From the NCBI RefSeq assembly GCF_029051725.1, contig NZ_JAACFU010000007.1, positions 309,501 to 373,500 on the forward strand: a DNA stretch of 64,000 nt. The letters are read 5' to 3'. Below are positions 52,513 to 62,102 of the stretch, one piece after another; within the stretch, counting starts at the first letter, position 1, and each line of letters opens with the position of its first letter. The notes under the pieces were generated by a model. That model saw nothing but the letters and a program-made list of their open reading frames with translations. It made no database searches and had not been told where the DNA came from. The translations under genes were made by a program, and so were the position numbers. Origin of the DNA: Bradyrhizobium sp. CSS354. Its GTDB lineage: Bacteria; Pseudomonadota; Alphaproteobacteria; Rhizobiales; Xanthobacteraceae.

Positions 52513-54009
52513 ATGGCTGTGTCGCAGGCTATTCCGATCACGCGCCATCCATTCGCCAACGGGTCCTACAAGCAGATGCTGATCGATGGGAAGTGGGTCG
52601 ATGCTGCCTCCGGCAAGCGCTTCGAGACCCACAACCCCGCAACCGGCGAACTGCTCGCAACCGTTGCCGAGGGCGACAAGGAAGACATCGATCGTGCGGT
52701 CGCTGCCGCCCGCCGCGCCTTCGAAGGGCCGTGGAGCAGGGTCAAGCCCTTCGAGCGGCAGAACTTGCTCCTGAAGCTTGCCGACCTAGTCGAGAAAAAT
52801 TTCGACGAATTGTCGCAGCTCGACACGCTCGACATGGGCGCGCCGCTCAGCCGGACCCGCGCCTATCGCCTGCGCGCCGTCGGCATGCTGCGCTACTATG
52901 CCGGCCAGACCACCGCGATTCACGGCGAGACCATCGAGAACTCGCTGCCTGGCGAAATCTTTTCCTATACGCTGAAGGAGCCGATCGGCGTCGTCGGCGC
53001 CATCATTCCCTGGAATGGACCGCTGACTGCGACGATCTGGAAGATCGGTCCGGCGATCGCGACCGGCTGCACCGTCGTGCTCAAGCCCGCCGAAGAAGCG
53101 CCGCTGACCTCGCTGCGCATCGCCGAGCTCGCGATGGAAGCGGGCGTGCCGCCCGGCGTCATCAACGTCGTGCCTGGCTATGGCGAGACCGCGGGTGCTG
53201 CGCTTGCCTCGCACCACGACGTCGACAAGGTTGCCTTCACCGGCTCGCATGTCACGGGTCAGTCGATCATCCGCGCCTCGGCCGGCAACCTCAAGCGCGT
53301 TTCGCTCGAGCTCGGCGGCAAGTCGCCGGACATCGTGTTCGCGGATGCCGATCTCGATGCGGCCGTGCCAGGCGCCGCCATGGCGGTGTTCGCCAATTCG
53401 GGGCAAATCTGCAGCGCCGGCACCCGGCTGTTCGTCGAGCAGTCGATCTACGAGGAATTCGTCGGCCGCGTCGCCGAGTTCGGCAAGAAGCTGCAGGTCG
53501 GCAACGGTCTCGATCCCAACACCCAGATCGGACCGCTGGTATCCGAGCAGCAGCTCGAGCGCGTCACCAGCTATCTCGATATCGGCCAAAAGGAGGGCGC
53601 GCGGGCGCTCGCCGGCGGTGGCCGCGTCACCGAAGGCGCGCTGTCAAAGGGCTTCTTCGTGTCGCCGACAGTGTTCGCGGGCGTTCAGGACGATATGCGG
53701 ATCGCGCAGGAGGAGATTTTTGGTCCCGTCATCTCCGCGATCGCGTTCAAGGACATGGACGAGTTGGTCAAGCGCGCCAACGCCACCACGTTCGGTCTCG
53801 GCTCGGGCCTGTGGACGCGGGACGTCAGCAAGGCGCATGCGGTCGCGAAGCGCCTGCGTGCCGGCTCGGTGTGGGTGAACTGCTACCAGGCGATGGACCC
53901 GGCCGTCCCCTTCGGCGGCTACAAGATGAGCGGCTACGGCCGCGAATCCGGCAAGCAGCACGTCGAGGAATATCTCAACGTGAAGGCGGTGTGGATCAAG
54001 ACGGCCTAA
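52513..54009 (+). CDS. Aldehyde dehydrogenase, NAD(P)-dependent
   Basis: 498 residues from ATG 52513 with GGGAG eight bases upstream. All ALDH superfamily features are present: PWNGPLTATIWKIGPAIATG near 166-185, FTGSHVTGQ near 240, catalytic Glu in LELGGKSPDIV near 264, catalytic Cys in NSGQICSAGTRLF near 298, and EEIFGPVIS near 398. Sequence style (PFGGYKMSGYGRESGKQ) is that of class 1/2 ALDHs active on phenylacetaldehyde, vanillin-type or aliphatic aldehydes. Divergent from the SDR gene, with which it may share a pathway. Confidence 0.96.
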   Translation: MAVSQAIPITRHPFANGSYKQMLIDGKWVDAASGKRFETHNPATGELLATVAEGDKEDIDRAVAAARRAFEGPWSRVKPFERQNLLLKLADLVEKNFDELSQLDTLDMGAPLSRTRAYRLRAVGMLRYYAGQTTAIHGETIENSLPGEIFSYTLKEPIGVVGAIIPWNGPLTATIWKIGPAIATGCTVVLKPAEEAPLTSLRIAELAMEAGVPPGVINVVPGYGETAGAALASHHDVDKVAFTGSHVTGQSIIRASAGNLKRVSLELGGKSPDIVFADADLDAAVPGAAMAVFANSGQICSAGTRLFVEQSIYEEFVGRVAEFGKKLQVGNGLDPNTQIGPLVSEQQLERVTSYLDIGQKEGARALAGGGRVTEGALSKGFFVSPTVFAGVQDDMRIAQEEIFGPVISAIAFKDMDELVKRANATTFGLGSGLWTRDVSKAHAVAKRLRAGSVWVNCYQAMDPAVPFGGYKMSGYGRESGKQHVEEYLNVKAVWIKTA

Positions 54010-54213
54010 CGCGCCATCGCGTCCGGACTTCAGCGATCGGTCCTGCTTGCGGCGACGACAGAGCGCTTGCAGCGACTTGAGGTTGTTGCCCGGACGCTAC
54101 ATGCGATTTTGAAAGCGCGCGTCGTCCGCGCTTTTGCAAGACTTGCTATCCCATTTCGAATGTTGGCCGGTTAGTTCTGGTCACCGTCAATCTTCGGAAT
54201 TGGAATATCGATA

Positions 54214-55077
54214 ATGCTTCGCTTTGCTCCGATCCTGTTTGTGGCTTTGGGCGTCGCCTCGGCGTACCCCGCGCTCGCGGCCGACATGACCGCACGTGCG
54301 CCGGCGTACAAGGCGTCGCCACTGCCCGTCGCCTACAACTGGTCGGGCTTCTACGCCGGCGTGAATGTCGGGTATGGGTGGGGCGATGGTGCGAACGATC
54401 TCGTGCCGCATGATCCGGTGTTCACCGCGGGCGTGCTCGACGTCGCACTGGCGGGCGGCCTTGTCCCGGCTTCGCTGGCAACAAACGCGCGTGGCGTGAT
54501 GGGCGGCTTGCAGGCCGGCTACAATGTGCAGACGGGCTCGTTGGTGTGGGGCGTCGAAGCCGATATCGCGGCGACCGACATCAAGGGTAGCTCAACGGTG
54601 ACCCGAACCTTGCCGGTCTTCCCGACGATCATGACCACGCAAGATCAGAAGGTCGACTGGTTGGGGACCGTGCGCGGCCGGATCGGTGCCGCCGTTATGC
54701 CCGACTTGATGCTGTACGCGACCGGCGGTCTTGCCTATGGGCACGTCAAGGCGTCGACCTCGATCGTGGATCCCACGGGTGCGAGCGGCACGCCGTGCCT
54801 CAATGTGATCTGTAGCGCCGGCGCGGTGGAAAGCTGGCGCGTGGGCTGGACGGTCGGCGGCGGTGGCGAGTACCATTTTGCGTCGAACTGGAGCGTCAAG
54901 CTCGAATATCTCTACTACGATCTCGGCAGCGAGAAATACACGATCTTCAATCCGCTGTTCCCGTTCACGCCCGGCCCGGCGCGCGGCTTTGACTCAACCG
55001 CGAATTTCTCGGGCCACATCGCGCGCGTCGGTTTGAACTACAAGTTCGGCGCAGGCGCGGTCGTCGCAAAATACTGA
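54214..55077 (+). CDS. Omp25/Omp31-like outer-membrane porin-family protein
   Basis: 287 residues. Signal peptide at about 1-22 (ending ALAA) followed by a Pro/Ala-rich stretch and the family start YNWSGFYAGVNVGYGWGDG. Eight-strand barrel features continue, for example VWGVEADIAATDIKG, GTVRGRIGAAVMPDLMLYATGGLAYGHV and GEYHFASNWSVKLEYLYYDLGS. The C-terminus HIARVGLNYKFGAG is the closing strand. These are abundant surface proteins of Rhizobiales with structural roles. A strong terminator follows. Single gene. Confidence 0.95.
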   Translation: MLRFAPILFVALGVASAYPALAADMTARAPAYKASPLPVAYNWSGFYAGVNVGYGWGDGANDLVPHDPVFTAGVLDVALAGGLVPASLATNARGVMGGLQAGYNVQTGSLVWGVEADIAATDIKGSSTVTRTLPVFPTIMTTQDQKVDWLGTVRGRIGAAVMPDLMLYATGGLAYGHVKASTSIVDPTGASGTPCLNVICSAGAVESWRVGWTVGGGGEYHFASNWSVKLEYLYYDLGSEKYTIFNPLFPFTPGPARGFDSTANFSGHIARVGLNYKFGAGAVVAKY

Positions 55078-55095
55078 CCTGCAATTCTGAACAGA

Positions 55096-55128
55096 CAAAA
55101 AGCCCCGGGCCTGGCCCGGGGCTTTTTT
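55096..55128 (+). terminator. Rho-independent terminator of the Omp25-like gene
   Basis: AGCCCCGGGCC and GGCCCGGGGCT pair perfectly and are followed by seven T; the left side has matching A residues. Located 19 bases after the porin-like stop codon. Confidence 0.95.
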
Positions 55129-55234
55129 TATTCCCCGCCTCTTTTGGCTGGCCAGCCATTCCCCCATGCAGCTTCCGAGCTGCGAGCCTTTCTCTTATGA
55201 TCCTCGTCCTCTCATCGATGATTTCGGGGCCGGC

Positions 55235-56362
55235 ATGAAATTCGAGGCATTGTTTCAAGCGTTGCAGGTTGGTCCGTACAAGCTCGCGCATCGCGTCGCG
55301 ATGGCGCCGTTGACGCGCATGCGGGCCGAGCGCGAGAGCTTTTCGCCGCGCCAGCTCAACGCCGAATATTACGGTCAGCGCGCTACCCAAGGCGGCCTGC
55401 TCATCGCCGAGGCCTCGCCCGTGCTCTCGCACGGCCGCGGTAATCCGGCGACGCCCGGCATCTATTCGGAGACGCAGATCGCGGGCTGGCGCAAGGTGGT
55501 CGACGCCGTGCACGCCAAGGGCGGCATCATCTTTCTCCAGCTCTGGCATGTGGGCCGCGTCTCGCATTCCTCCTTCCACGGCGGGGAGCTGCCGGTCTCG
55601 GCCTCGGCGATCCCGATCAGGGTCGAAGGCATGAAGGCAATGACCGCCGACGGCAAGATCTCCGACTATGAGACGCCCCGCGCGCTGGAGACGGACGAGG
55701 TCAAGGGAATCGTCGAGGCGTTCAGGCAGGGCGCGAAGAACGCGCTCGCCGCCGGCTTCGACGGCGTCGAGATCCACGGCGCCAACGGCTATCTGCTCGA
55801 GCAATTCCTGCAATCACGCAGCAACCAGCGCACCGATCAATATGGCGGTTCGATCGAGAACCGCGCGCGGCTTTTGCTCGAAGTGACCCAGGCCGCGATC
55901 GACGTCTGGGGCGCGGGCCGCGTCGGCGTGCGGCTGTCGCCCCACGGCATTGCCAATGATTCCGGCGAGCCAGATCCGATGCCGCTCTACACGCACGTGG
56001 TGAAGGCGCTCGACGAACTCGGCCTTGCCTATCTGCATTTCATCGAACCGCGCTCCAGCGGCTCGGGGCGCGCCGAAGTCAACTGGCAGAACGTGCCGTC
56101 GGCAATGCTGCTGTTCCGCCCGCTCTACAGCGGCGTGCTGATGACCGCCGGCGGGTTTACGGGCGAGACGGCGAACGCCGCCATAGCAGAGGGGCATGCC
56201 GACCTCATCGCTTTCGGTCGCATCTTCATCTCCAACCCCGATCTGCCGCGCCGCCTGCAGCACGATTACCCTCTGACGCCGTATAACCGTGCGACGTTCT
56301 ACGGCGGCGAGGAAAAGGGGTATACGGATTATCCGGTGCATGACGAGCCGACGCCCGCGTAA
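55235..56362 (+). CDS. Old-yellow-enzyme-type alkene reductase
   Basis: 375 residues from ATG 55235 (MKFEALFQALQVGPYKLAHR); an in-frame ATG at 55166 is unlikely. FMN-dependent TIM barrel with MAPLTRMRA near 25-33, LQLWHVGRVSHSSF near 98-111 and the active-site pair HGANGYLLEQFLQSRSNQRTDQYGGSIENRARL near 180-212. The Tyr and the His-x-x-Asn signature place it with NemA/xenobiotic reductase and glycerol-trinitrate reductases that reduce activated C=C bonds using NAD(P)H. Cytoplasmic. Transcription is probably independent, because a terminator lies upstream. Confidence 0.94.
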   Translation: MKFEALFQALQVGPYKLAHRVAMAPLTRMRAERESFSPRQLNAEYYGQRATQGGLLIAEASPVLSHGRGNPATPGIYSETQIAGWRKVVDAVHAKGGIIFLQLWHVGRVSHSSFHGGELPVSASAIPIRVEGMKAMTADGKISDYETPRALETDEVKGIVEAFRQGAKNALAAGFDGVEIHGANGYLLEQFLQSRSNQRTDQYGGSIENRARLLLEVTQAAIDVWGAGRVGVRLSPHGIANDSGEPDPMPLYTHVVKALDELGLAYLHFIEPRSSGSGRAEVNWQNVPSAMLLFRPLYSGVLMTAGGFTGETANAAIAEGHADLIAFGRIFISNPDLPRRLQHDYPLTPYNRATFYGGEEKGYTDYPVHDEPTPA

Positions 56363-56375
56363 GCGTTCTCGTCTG

Positions 56376-56479
56376 TCATTCCCGGGCGATGCGAAGCATC
56401 GAGCCCGGAATCCATTCCGCCTTCAGATATGCCGTGCGATGGATTCCGGGCTCGCGACTTCGTCGCGCCCCGGAATGAC
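56376..56479. repeat. Palindromic repeat (GTCATTCCCGGGCG type)
   Basis: GTCATTCCCGGGCG...GAAGC...GAGCCCGGAATCCAT at the left is mirrored by ATGGATTCCGGGCTCGCGAC...GCGCCCCGGAATGAC at the right. Non-coding repeat between two same-strand genes. Confidence 0.85.
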
Positions 56480-56524
56480 AATCATGTATTGTCGTGGTCA
56501 CGACGACAATTCAGGGAATTCACC

Positions 56525-57028
56525 ATGGCCAAAGCCGCAGCCGCCGCAGGAGTCGCAACGGGCCAATGCCTCTGCGGCAAGGTCACCTTCGAGATCGACG
56601 TCCCCGCACGCTGGGCCTGGCACGATCACTCCGCCGCCAGCCGTCGCGCCCACGGCGCTGCCTATGCGACCTATGTCGGAAGCTGGAAGAAACGGTTTCG
56701 CATCACCGCAGGCAAGACGGCGCTGACCCGCTACGAGGATAAGGCAACGAAGACCGCACGCAGCTTCTGCGCGCATTGCGGCACGCCGATCGCATATGAG
56801 CGCCCGCGCGGGCCGCATATGGTCAACATCCCCCGTGCGCTGTTTAGGGAACGCACCGGCCGCCAGCCGCTCTATCACATCGCGATCGGGGAGCTGCAGG
56901 AATGGACCTATACCGGCGAGCCGCTGGTGCCGCTGAAAGGCTTTCCCGGTGTGGTCTGGCAGCGCTCGAAGAAGAAGAAGCGGGCGGGCGGAGAGGACCC
57001 GTTCGAGCTGGGGCGCGAGGAAATGTAA
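56525..57028 (+). CDS. GFA-family (CENP-V-like) protein with altered zinc ligands
   Basis: 167 residues from ATG 56525 with AGGGAA seven bases upstream. The family fold is recognised from GQCLCGKVTFEIDVP near 13-27, SRRAHGAAYATYVG near 39-52 and SFCAHCGTPIAYE near 80-92. In typical members the segment before RRA holds a further C-x-x-C; here it reads HDHSAAS, so only Cys15, Cys17, Cys82 and Cys85 remain. The structural zinc can be bound, but the site used for glutathione-linked substrates in Gfa appears lost. Role unknown. Confidence 0.8.
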   Translation: MAKAAAAAGVATGQCLCGKVTFEIDVPARWAWHDHSAASRRAHGAAYATYVGSWKKRFRITAGKTALTRYEDKATKTARSFCAHCGTPIAYERPRGPHMVNIPRALFRERTGRQPLYHIAIGELQEWTYTGEPLVPLKGFPGVVWQRSKKKKRAGGEDPFELGREEM

Positions 57029-57133
57029 CGCCTCGCGTACGCAACGCAGCCATGACCGTGCTTCCTTGGCGCCTCCCGCGATTTCGGCCATCATGCCTTC
57101 GTCCTTGCGGCAACGTCCGCTCCTGGAGGAAAC

Positions 57134-58795
57134 ATGAAGAACAAGATCACCGGCCGCTCCGCCTTTCTCGCGCTGCTTAAGGACGAGGGCATCACGCATC
57201 TGTTCGGCAATCCCGGCACCACCGAGTTGCCGATCATGCATGCGCTGAAGGACCACCCTGATCTCACCTATGTGATGGCGATGCAGGAGAGCCTGGTGGT
57301 GGCGATCGCGGATGGCTACAGCCGCGCCTCCGGAAAGCTCGTCGCCTGCAACGTCCATGTCGCGCCCGGCCTCGGCAACGCGATGGGCTCGCTCTACAAC
57401 GCCCAGTTCACGGGTACGCCGATGATCCTGACAGCGGGCCAGCAGGAGCAGGGCCACGGCCTGATGGAGCCGGTGCTCTACGGCCCGCTGGTGCGCATGG
57501 CCGAGCCGCTGGTGAAATGGGCGGTCGAGGTGACGCGGCTCGAGGATCTGCCGCGCATCGTGCGCCGCGCCGCAAAAGTCGCGACCACCCCGCCGACCGG
57601 GCCAGTATTCATTTCGTTGCCCGGCGATATCCTCAACAGCGAAGCAGGCATCGACCTCGGCCGCTCCACCCGCATCGACGCCCGCACAAGGCCATCGGAT
57701 GAGGCACTAAACGCGTTCGCCGCGCGGCTGCTCAAGGCAGAGCGTCCCGTGATCGTCACCATGGACGAGGTGGTGAAGAGCGACGCACTGAAAGAGGCGG
57801 CCGAACTCGCCGAGCTTTTGGGCGCGGCTGCGTACCAATCCTCGACGCCCTACGGCTCGCACTTCCTCTCGGAGAGCCCGAGCTTCGTCGGCGCGCTGGC
57901 ACGGGTTCAGAAAGTCGCGCGCGACACGCTTGCGCCGTACGATCTCTTGATCGCGCTCGGCGGCGATCCCCTGCGGATGTCAGTCTACAGCGAGGTCGAT
58001 GCGCTGCCCGAGGGCCTCGGCATCGTGCAGATCGGCCTCGGCGATTGGGAGATCGCCAAGAACTACGGTGCCGAGATCGCGCTGAAGGCGGATCTGAAGG
58101 AAACGCTGCGTGCGCTGATCCCGGTGTTGAAGGAGATGGGCGGCGCTGCCCTGGCGCAACGTGCGAGGCAACGTCTCGCCGAGCTCGCGCCGAAGAACTG
58201 GACCGCACGGCGCACCGCGTTGGTCGAGCAGATCGGCAAGGCCGCAGACCGCAGCCCCATCGATCCAGACTGGCTGGTGCTGCAAATGGTGGAGGCGATG
58301 CCCGCCAATGCCATCCTCGTCGACGAGGGCCTCACTTCGAGCCGCCAGATCACGGCACTGCGTGCGCACCGCGACCGCTTCGGCTATCACGGCCTTGCCT
58401 CCGGCGGCATCGGCTGGGGCCTGCCGGCCTCCGTCGGCGCGAGCATCGCCAATCCCTATCGTCCCGTGGTCTGCTTCTCCGGCGACGGCAGCGCGATGTA
58501 TTCGATCCAGTCGCTGTGGACGGCAGCGCATCACAAGCTGCCGCTCAATGTGGTCATTGCCAACAATGGCGGCTACCGCATCATCAAGCAGCGTCTGCTC
58601 GCCTTCCACGGCGACAATAATTACGTCGGCATGGATTTCGTCGATCCGCCGGTGGATTTCGCGGGCGTGGCGAAGGCGCTGGGATGCGAGGCGATCAAGG
58701 TCAGCGATCCGCGGGAGCTGACGGCGACGCTGGCGTCGGCGTTTGGCCGGCCGGGGACGAAGCTGATCGAGGTGATGGTGGACGGGAAGGTGTAG
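57134..58795 (+). CDS. Thiamine-diphosphate-dependent enzyme (benzoylformate-decarboxylase-like)
   Basis: 553 residues with GGAGGAA three bases before the ATG. Three-domain ThDP fold: Pyr domain at about 1-170 with the catalytic Glu in MAMQESLVVAIADGYSR, central domain, and PP domain with the cofactor motif GDGSAMYSIQSLWTAA...IANNGGY near 449-480. Overall closer to benzoylformate decarboxylase/MdlC than to acetolactate synthase, which would have an FAD-dependent central domain. It probably decarboxylates a 2-oxoacid; substrate unknown. Downstream is a dispersed repeat. Confidence 0.9.
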   Translation: MKNKITGRSAFLALLKDEGITHLFGNPGTTELPIMHALKDHPDLTYVMAMQESLVVAIADGYSRASGKLVACNVHVAPGLGNAMGSLYNAQFTGTPMILTAGQQEQGHGLMEPVLYGPLVRMAEPLVKWAVEVTRLEDLPRIVRRAAKVATTPPTGPVFISLPGDILNSEAGIDLGRSTRIDARTRPSDEALNAFAARLLKAERPVIVTMDEVVKSDALKEAAELAELLGAAAYQSSTPYGSHFLSESPSFVGALARVQKVARDTLAPYDLLIALGGDPLRMSVYSEVDALPEGLGIVQIGLGDWEIAKNYGAEIALKADLKETLRALIPVLKEMGGAALAQRARQRLAELAPKNWTARRTALVEQIGKAADRSPIDPDWLVLQMVEAMPANAILVDEGLTSSRQITALRAHRDRFGYHGLASGGIGWGLPASVGASIANPYRPVVCFSGDGSAMYSIQSLWTAAHHKLPLNVVIANNGGYRIIKQRLLAFHGDNNYVGMDFVDPPVDFAGVAKALGCEAIKVSDPRELTATLASAFGRPGTKLIEVMVDGKV

Positions 58796-58812
58796 GGCAC
58801 GCTGTCTCAACT

Positions 58813-58960
58813 CGTCGTCCTGGCCTAGTGCGCAATTGCGCACGGGGGCCAGGACCCATACCGCGTGATTTATCGATCGCAGGTGGTGCCGGTCCCGAAC
58901 AACCAGTCTTCGCCAAATTGCTCCCTAGGGTTATGGGTCCCGGCCTGCGCCGGGACGACA
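58813..58960. repeat. Dispersed palindromic intergenic repeat, copy C
   Basis: GTCGTCCTGGC...GGCCAGGACCCAT at the left pairs with ATGGGTCCCGGCCTGCGCCG...GACGAC at the right; the interior has TCTTCGCCAAATTG. Third copy of the element at 1346 and 9128. It lies between convergent genes. Confidence 0.8.
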
Positions 58961-58985
58961 CTGAGGGTGTGGCGCGATCTTCCGC

Positions 58986-60365
58986 CTACCCCTTCTTCCC
59001 CACCCGATACCCCGCTGCAGGATGCGGCGCACCTAGCCGCGCACGTCCCTCGCCGAACAGCTTCTCCCGCAACGTGCCCTGCGCGTACTCCGCCTTGTAC
59101 CGCCCGCGCCGCGTCAGCTCCGGCACCAGCATGTCGGCGATGTCCTCGAAATCGCCGGGTGAGATCGCGAAGGCGACGTTGAGGCCGTCGACGTCGGTCG
59201 CCTCGAACCACGCCTCGATCTTGTCCGCGACCGTCTCCGGCGTGCCGACCACGACGGGACCGGCGCCGCCGACGCCGACATGCTCGATGACGTCGCGCAC
59301 GGTCCAGACGCGATCGGGATCGGCGCGGGTGACGTTGTCGAGTGCGCTGCGGCCGGCATCGTTCTGAACATGACGCACCTGCTGATCGAGCTCGTAGCCG
59401 GAGAAGTCGATGCCGGTCCATCCCGACATCAGGGCCAGCGCGCCTTCCGGGCTGATGTGGCGGCGATAGTCGGCATATTTTTCGTTCGCCTCGGCCTCTG
59501 TCCGCCCGAGGATGATCGTCATCATCGAGAACATCAGGATTTCCGCCGGATTGCGGCCGAACGCGGCGGCCTCCTGACGGATCGCCGACACGCGCGGCGC
59601 GATCACCTTGGCCGACGGCCCCGACATGAACACGCATTCGGCGTGCTGTGCCGCGAACTTCCGTCCGCGCGGCGAGGTGCCGGCCTGGTACAGCACGGGC
59701 GTCCGCTGCGGCGACGGTTCGCTGAGATGAATGGTGTTGTTGATGCGCCAGTTCGCGCCCTCGTGGTTGACGCGATGGACCTTTGTGGGATCGGTGAAGA
59801 TGCCGCGCTTGCGGTCGCGCAGCACGGCGTCGTCCTCCCAGCTCCCTTCCCAGAGTTTGTAGACGACCTCCATATATTCGTCCGCGATCTCGTAGCGGTC
59901 GTCGTGCCCGATCTGCTTGTCCTTGCCGGCGCCGCGCGCGGCGCTGTCGAGATAGCCCGTGACGACATTCCAGCCGATACGTCCCTCGGTGAGATGATCG
60001 AGCGTCGACATCCGCCGCGCGAACGGATAGGGCGGCTCGAAGGAGAGATTGCTGGTGACGCCGAAGCCGAGATTCTGCGTCACCGCCGCCATGGCCGACA
60101 GCAGCAGCAGCGGATCGTTCGAGGGCGACTGGGCTGCATTGCGCAAGGCTGCGTCAGGACTGTTGCCGTAGACGTCATAGACGCCGAGCACGTCGGCCAG
60201 GAACAGCCCGTCGAAACGGCCGCGCTCCAGCGTTTTGGCAAGATCGATCCAGTAGGGCAGGCGGTTATATTCGGCAGTGCGGTCGCGCGGATGGGTCCAC
60301 AAGCCCGGTGATTGGTGCGCGACGCAATTCATCGCAAATGCATTGAGCCTGATCTGCTTGGCCAT
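58986..60365 (-). CDS. LLM-class flavin-dependent monooxygenase (NtaA/SnaA/DszA type)
   Basis: 459 residues. A bacterial-luciferase-like TIM barrel with the NtaA/DszA subgroup hallmarks: long insertion regions, GLFLADVLGVYDVYGNSPDAALRNAAQSPSNDP near 52-84, TEGRIGWNVVTGYLDSAARG near 125-145 and VLYQAGTSPRGRKFAAQHAECVF near 223-245. Members use FMNH2 from a partner reductase to oxygenate nitrilotriacetate, sulfones or other xenobiotics. No flavin reductase is adjacent. It is divergent from the M20 peptidase gene, with about 240 bases between. Confidence 0.94.
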   Translation of the reverse strand: MAKQIRLNAFAMNCVAHQSPGLWTHPRDRTAEYNRLPYWIDLAKTLERGRFDGLFLADVLGVYDVYGNSPDAALRNAAQSPSNDPLLLLSAMAAVTQNLGFGVTSNLSFEPPYPFARRMSTLDHLTEGRIGWNVVTGYLDSAARGAGKDKQIGHDDRYEIADEYMEVVYKLWEGSWEDDAVLRDRKRGIFTDPTKVHRVNHEGANWRINNTIHLSEPSPQRTPVLYQAGTSPRGRKFAAQHAECVFMSGPSAKVIAPRVSAIRQEAAAFGRNPAEILMFSMMTIILGRTEAEANEKYADYRRHISPEGALALMSGWTGIDFSGYELDQQVRHVQNDAGRSALDNVTRADPDRVWTVRDVIEHVGVGGAGPVVVGTPETVADKIEAWFEATDVDGLNVAFAISPGDFEDIADMLVPELTRRGRYKAEYAQGTLREKLFGEGRARLGAPHPAAGYRVGKKG

Positions 60366-60605
60366 GATGGTCCCCCGGCGCCCTGTACCGGGCGCTCTTC
60401 GAATGATAGAGCTGCGCCCGAACTTGGCGAAGTTCTTGCATATAGCGCGACGTTGGCAAGGCCAAAATCAGCGGCGCTGCCGCGCTTGGCAAGCCAATCT
60501 CAAGAGAGCAAGAACGAAATCCCAAGACTATCGAAGTCCCCGCCACTTTCGAAGGCCTGCCCGTATCGGGTATGCTCCTTCGTCTGACAACCTAAAAAGA
60601 AAATA

Positions 60606-62003
60606 ATGACCAGAGCCGATGCCATCGCCCGCGCCCGTGACGATTTCAAATCCGGCGCGTTCCTCGCCGAACTCGACCGTCGCGTCGCCTACCGGACCGA
60701 GAGCCAGAATCCGAACCGGAGCGTCGAGCTGCGCGCCTATCTGGAACAGGAGATGGTGCCCGCTTTCGCCGCGCTCGATTTCGAAAGCCGCATGGTCGAA
60801 TCTCCCAGCGGCAAGGCGCCGTTCCTGTTCGCCGAACACCACGAGAGCGAGACGGCCCCGACCGTGCTGATCTACGGCCATGGCGACGTCGTCGATGGCA
60901 TGGAAGGCGAGTGGCGCGACGGCCGCGATCCCTGGCGCACCACGGTTTCGGGCACGCGTCTCTACGGTCGCGGCACGGCCGACAACAAGGGCCAGCACAG
61001 CATCAACATGGCCGCACTCCGCGCGGTGCGCGAGGCCCGCGGCGGCAAGCTCGGCTTCAACGCCAAGTTCATCCTCGAGATGGGCGAGGAGATCGGCTCG
61101 CCGGATCTCGGCAAGGTCTGCGATCTCAATCGCGATGCACTCAACGCCGATCTGTTCATGGCCTCCGACGGGCCGCGCCTGTCCGCCGACCGTCCGACCC
61201 TGTTCCTCGGCTGCCGTGGCGGCATCCGCATACATCTCGATGTGAACCTTCGCGACGGCGGCAATCACTCCGGCAATTGGGGCGGCGTGCTCGCCAACCC
61301 CGCGACCATTCTGGTCAACGCGATCTCGACGCTGGTCGACGGCCACGGCCGCCTTCAGCTGGATGCGTTGAAGCCGCCCCGGCTCACCAACCAGATCCGC
61401 AGCTATCTTGCGGACGTGCAGGTGGTGCCGACCGAGGACGAGCCGGCGTTGGCCGAGAACTGGGGCGAGGAGGGTCTTTCGGCGGCCGAGCGACTCTATG
61501 CCTGGAACACGCTCGAAGTGCTGGCTATGTCGTCGGGCAGTATCGAGAAGCCGGCCAACGCCATTCCGGGCCACGCCAATGCCGTGCTGCAGCTGCGTTT
61601 CGTGGTCGGTACTGAGATCGATGGGCTGATCGAGGCGATCCGCGCGCATCTGGTGCAGAAGGGCTTTCCGATGGTCGAGGTGCGGGCGGCGCAGAGCTTT
61701 GCCGCCTCGCGCACGGATTTCGACAGCCCCTGGATCGCATGGGCGGCGGATTCGGTGCGTCAGACCACTGGCAGGGTCCCGGCGGTGCTGCCCAATTTCG
61801 GCGGCTCGTTGCCCAACGACGTGTTCTCCGAGATCCTGGGCCTGCCCACGATCTGGGTGCCGCACTCCTATCCCGGCTGCTCCCAGCATGCGCCCAATGA
61901 GCACATCCTGCTGCCATTGACCGAAGAGGCCTTGACGGTGATGGCCGGGCTGTTCTGGGATCTCGGGGAATTGCCGGGACCGCTAACACACCCGCTGGCC
62001 TGA
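60606..62003 (+). CDS. M20-family metallopeptidase/deacylase
   Basis: 465 residues. Dizinc exopeptidase motifs: LIYGHGDVVDG (metal His) near 90-100, GRGTADNKGQH (bridging Asp) near 122-132, LEMGEEIGSPD (catalytic Glu pair) near 158-168, ASDGPRLSAD and a late HSYPGCSQHAPNEH (metal His). A lid domain lies between about 200 and 320. The subgroup (M20 dipeptidase-like, without a secretion signal) hydrolyses dipeptides or N-acyl/carbamoyl amino acids. It lies 99 bases upstream of an amino-acid ABC transporter on the same strand, so it may process the imported solute. Confidence 0.92.
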   Translation: MTRADAIARARDDFKSGAFLAELDRRVAYRTESQNPNRSVELRAYLEQEMVPAFAALDFESRMVESPSGKAPFLFAEHHESETAPTVLIYGHGDVVDGMEGEWRDGRDPWRTTVSGTRLYGRGTADNKGQHSINMAALRAVREARGGKLGFNAKFILEMGEEIGSPDLGKVCDLNRDALNADLFMASDGPRLSADRPTLFLGCRGGIRIHLDVNLRDGGNHSGNWGGVLANPATILVNAISTLVDGHGRLQLDALKPPRLTNQIRSYLADVQVVPTEDEPALAENWGEEGLSAAERLYAWNTLEVLAMSSGSIEKPANAIPGHANAVLQLRFVVGTEIDGLIEAIRAHLVQKGFPMVEVRAAQSFAASRTDFDSPWIAWAADSVRQTTGRVPAVLPNFGGSLPNDVFSEILGLPTIWVPHSYPGCSQHAPNEHILLPLTEEALTVMAGLFWDLGELPGPLTHPLA

Positions 62004-62102
62004 GCCGTTAACCGGAGCCGCGATCCAGCCAAAAGTCACATTCTATTCCAACCCAATTTGTGCTTGCATCCCGCCGGCATCATCCTGAAAGGGGACCAAA
62101 AA

